Positions 61,425 through 64,000 of a stretch of DNA of 64,000 bases are shown in pieces. Origin of the DNA: Thioploca ingrica (GTDB lineage: Bacteria; Pseudomonadota; Gammaproteobacteria; Beggiatoales; Beggiatoaceae); assembly GCA_000828835.1 (NCBI GenBank), contig AP014633.1, forward strand, positions 248,001 to 312,000. Reading direction: 5' to 3'. Each line of letters starts with the position of its first letter. The stretch's first letter is position 1. Both the position numbers and the translations under genes were made by a program. The notes below the pieces were generated by a model that saw only the letters and a list, made by a program, of their open reading frames with translations, had not been told where the DNA came from and did not search any database.

Positions 61425-63278
61425 CTATTTCGCTTCTTCCAGTATTTTTCTAATCTCCACCATTCTGAAGCTTTTCGCTAGTTTCTGTAATTCTGGCACC
61501 GCTACTGGACAATCAGGTTGCTGGCTCAAGTCACTCAAGTAATCACGAATCCGCTTAATCTCACCTTGTTTTAGCATATGCAAAAGTTTTTGCTTTTGTT
61601 CTTTACTGAGAGGTGGGCCTTTAGGGACTTCAGGCGGTGCGCTTGCTTCATACAACCATTCTAACGGTAGGAAGCGTCCTAATTCTACAAGTAGTTGGTT
61701 CAATATCACCGGCTTAGAGATATGGGCATTACATCCGGCTTCCAGGGCAAGCTGTTGGTCTTTATTAAAAGCGCTAGCAGATACGGCAATCACGGGTATA
61801 TCTTTAAAATGTAATGATTCACGCAATGCTTTGGTCGTTTGTAAGCCATCCAGAACGGGCATGTGTAAGTCCATCAACACTAAATCTGGTTGCCATTGTG
61901 GTACCCGTGTCAAGCATTGCTCACCGCTGTCCGCTTCCGCTACTTCAAACCGGAGTGGTTCTAGCAATTGGCGCAAGACGGCGCGGTTATCAGGTAAGTC
62001 ATCGGTAATCAGGATACGAAATCGCCCTAAGCCTTGGCTTCTTTGGTAGCCGATAATTTTCGCTGGGTCTGTTTGCGTGTCCACCTCGTTTAGCGTAGAT
62101 ACCGCTTCTGCTGGAATTTGCACGCGAAAAGTACTACCTTCTCCCGGTTTGCTTTCCAAACTGAGTTTGCCGCCCATCGCTGTCACTAGGCGGTGGCTAA
62201 TGGATAAACCCAGACCGGTGCCCTGTTGTTTGTAAGCGGCGTCACCAACCTGACCGAAGGGCTGAAAAATTTTTTCAGTTTGAGCGGCGGGAATACCGAT
62301 ACCGGTGTCTGTTACTTCTAGCACTAACCGGCCATCAAGGTAAGTACTGCGTAGGGTAACACCACCCCGCTCGGTAAATTTTACTGCGTTGCCCAACAGG
62401 TTCATGAGCACCTGGCGCAGCCGCTTGTCATCACAATGCAGTACTGCCGGTAAAGCGGTCGTGCTTTGATAATCGAAGAAAATACCTTTCTGTTGCGCAC
62501 GGATACGGAACATCTCGCATAAACTGAGAAAAAATGGGGAGGTTTTCCAGGTTTGGGGGAACAATTCAAAACGTCCCGCCTCGATTTTCGCTAAATCTAG
62601 AATATCGTTAATGAGGGTAAGCAGGTAATCGCCGCCACTGCGGATATTTTGTACGTTATGGCGATGTTTTTCAGAGAGCGATGGGTCGTTTTCTAGGATT
62701 TGCGCAAAACCGAGAATGGCGTTAAGTGGGGTGCGCAATTCGTGATTCATATTGGCAATGAAGGCGCTCTTGGCACGGTTAGCCGATTCGGCTTGTTCCT
62801 TGGCCTGACGTAGGGATTCTTCTAACCGCTGGCGTTCCAACAGTTCTTGCTCCAGCCTAGCGTTTTTAGCTTCTAGTTCATGGTGCAGACGTTGCAGTGC
62901 CAACTGTTTGCCCACGCGAGCCAATACTTCTTCAGCACAGAATGGTTTGGAGACATAATCGACTGCTCCCAGTTTGAAACCACGCACAATCGCTTCACTG
63001 TCCGACAAAGCACTGATAAAAATAATCGGGGTTGCTGCAGTGGGTGGGTGTTCCCGGAGTCGCCGGTACAATTCAAAGCCGTTCACATCCGGCATGATGA
63101 TATCGAGCAAAATGAGGTCTGGAGTAAAATGTCGGAGTCGGGTGAAGGTACTATTGGCGTCCTGTGCGGGCACCACGTGGTAGTTAGCCTGTTTTAGGGT
63201 AGTAAACAAGACCTGTAAGTTCGCTAAATTATCATCGATGATGAGAATCGTCCCGGCATTGTCATGGGAGGAGCGCAT
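61425..63278 (-). CDS. Hybrid histidine kinase, REC-HisKA-HATPase-REC
   Basis: A 617-residue cytoplasmic signal-transduction protein without membrane segments. Domains: N-terminal receiver (about 10-125, phospho-Asp59 in LILLDIIMP), coiled coil (about 128-168), HisKA with phospho-His179 in [18 protein letters not shown], HATPase (about 285-400; [28 protein letters not shown]) and a second receiver (about 425-550; [16 protein letters not shown]). A helical tail ([20 protein letters not shown]) follows. It starts 6 bases after the stop of the upstream kinase gene, so it receives its signal from that partner or from an upstream response regulator. No output domain is seen. Confidence 0.93.
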   Translation of the reverse strand: MRSSHDNAGTILIIDDNLANLQVLFTTLKQANYHVVPAQDANSTFTRLRHFTPDLILLDIIMPDVNGFELYRRLREHPPTAATPIIFISALSDSEAIVRGFKLGAVDYVSKPFCAEEVLARVGKQLALQRLHHELEAKNARLEQELLERQRLEESLRQAKEQAESANRAKSAFIANMNHELRTPLNAILGFAQILENDPSLSEKHRHNVQNIRSGGDYLLTLINDILDLAKIEAGRFELFPQTWKTSPFFLSLCEMFRIRAQQKGIFFDYQSTTALPAVLHCDDKRLRQVLMNLLGNAVKFTERGGVTLRSTYLDGRLVLEVTDTGIGIPAAQTEKIFQPFGQVGDAAYKQQGTGLGLSISHRLVTAMGGKLSLESKPGEGSTFRVQIPAEAVSTLNEVDTQTDPAKIIGYQRSQGLGRFRILITDDLPDNRAVLRQLLEPLRFEVAEADSGEQCLTRVPQWQPDLVLMDLHMPVLDGLQTTKALRESLHFKDIPVIAVSASAFNKDQQLALEAGCNAHISKPVILNQLLVELGRFLPLEWLYEASAPPEVPKGPPLSKEQKQKLLHMLKQGEIKRIRDYLSDLSQQPDCPVAVPELQKLAKSFRMVEIRKILEEAK

Positions 63279-63284
63279 AGGAGG

Positions 63285-64000
63285 TTATATTTCCGGTTTT
63301 TCCAGATAGGTGCTTAACTCGTTGAGTTGCAGATTTTCCGCTAACGCCCGTACCCGGCGGACAAAGGCTGAATAGTCTGGATGCAGGGTTTCGACCAACG
63401 CGATTATCCCATCAATGTTACCGGCTTCGGTTAGTTGCTGCAGTTCTTCGATCAGCTTGGTTGGTGGTAGTTGTAACGTTTTCGGTTCCGCTAGGTGAGT
63501 TTCTGTATAAACCCATTCTAGACCCAGTAAAGATTCCAATAATTCATAGAGTTTTTCTGCTTTGACCGGTTTGGGCAGAAACCCGTTACTACCCACAGCG
63601 ACGCTTCTTTCCCGATCTTCCTCCAACACGCTGGCTGAGCTAGTAATGATGACGATGTCTTTGAGTTGTTCGTCGTTTCTCATCCGGTAGATCAATTCAA
63701 ATCCGTCCATGCCCGACATGCGTAAATCCGTAATTACCACATCTGGTCGTTGAGCGCGTGCCGCCGCGAGACCGGCTTCGCCATTCTCCCTCTCCCTCAC
63801 CTTAATTCCCAGCGGACTGAGCAAATTAACCAACACGGCTCGGTTGTCGGCGTGGTCGTCCACCACTAGCACCTCGGGTGCGTTGCCCTTCACGCCCAAG
63901 ATGCGGGCATGGCTGAGGGAAGAATCCACCGCAGCCGCTTCAACCACGGGTAAATTGACTGTGAACCAAACGACGGTGCCGTGCGCCAGTTGCGGTGTTG
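63285..64000 (-). CDS. Hybrid histidine kinase, C-terminal part (runs off the window)
   Basis: The open frame continues past the window edge. Inside the window it begins at the end of a HATPase domain (QLAHGTVVWFTVNLP), so the annotated GTG at 63947 is not the true start. It then carries a receiver domain (PEVLVVDDHADNRAV, phospho-Asp in PDVVITDLRMSGMDGF) and a C-terminal helical extension (TKLIEELQQLTEAGNIDGI). It lies 6 bases upstream of the next kinase, and the two resemble each other in receiver and tail, which suggests an old duplication. Confidence 0.9.
   Translation of the reverse strand, partial: TPQLAHGTVVWFTVNLPVVEAAAVDSSLSHARILGVKGNAPEVLVVDDHADNRAVLVNLLSPLGIKVRERENGEAGLAAARAQRPDVVITDLRMSGMDGFELIYRMRNDEQLKDIVIITSSASVLEEDRERSVAVGSNGFLPKPVKAEKLYELLESLLGLEWVYTETHLAEPKTLQLPPTKLIEELQQLTEAGNIDGIIALVETLHPDYSAFVRRVRALAENLQLNELSTYLEKPEI

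Overview
The window looks like a chromosomal segment of a moderately AT-rich gammaproteobacterium, most probably a large sulfur bacterium of the Beggiatoa/Thioploca/Thiotrichales type. This is an inference from gammaproteobacterial gene pairs (rpoZ-spoT, ygfB-pepP), DUF29, DUF4389 and pentapeptide-repeat proteins, many toxin-antitoxin modules and many short palindromic repeats; no rRNA or tRNA is present to confirm it.

Layout. 1-8.5 kb: accD with a structured transposon-like non-coding element against its start codon, a DUF3754 membrane protein, a DUF2058 (YaiL-like) protein, a divergent DprA-like protein, two tandem DUF29 genes, and btuB under a cobalamin riboswitch. 8.5-12.6 kb: a defence/decay island with an SF1 helicase, a DUF2290-like partner split by an in-frame stop, a relic of a type I restriction specificity subunit, an antitoxin whose PIN toxin is reduced to 11 codons, and an intact RelE/YafQ-type toxin-antitoxin pair. 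12.6-27.0 kb: a P450 divergent from a long, tightly packed operon that I read as an undescribed lipid or natural-product locus. It holds a MarR regulator, a His-rich membrane protein, an FAD oxidase, an aminotransferase fused to an acyl-ACP-reductase-like domain, an SCP2-like carrier, an APC transporter, a ferritin-like diiron oxygenase, a small membrane protein, a DUF2156 (MprF-like) acyltransferase, a lipid kinase and an FAD monooxygenase. A PIN toxin-antitoxin cassette framed by two arrays of 63-bp repeats interrupts it.

27-43.7 kb is mostly housekeeping: HicAB, an MFS transporter, a Cache-type sensor with no output domain, rpoZ-spoT, ygfB-pepP, a thioredoxin-like ferredoxin preceded by eight 21-bp repeats, a hydrolase, a lone gspK, an alpha-glucan phosphorylase, glnA and a cation-efflux protein that lacks a normal start. 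44-64 kb: a 2432-residue secreted protein (two beta-propellers, eight DUF11 repeats), rlmH, maf, a pentapeptide-repeat protein, a secreted Gly/Trp/Pro-rich protein, DUF4389, a secreted protein with three complete GH13 glucan-hydrolase domains, and two adjacent hybrid histidine-kinase genes, the last running off the window.

The most notable system is the 14-27 kb operon. The fused enzyme has both active sites needed to reduce an activated fatty acyl group to an aldehyde and transaminate it to a fatty amine. Neighbouring oxygenases, an acyltransferase and a lipid kinase could then elaborate the product. The glucan phosphorylase and the triple GH13 enzyme point to active storage-glucan or environmental starch metabolism.
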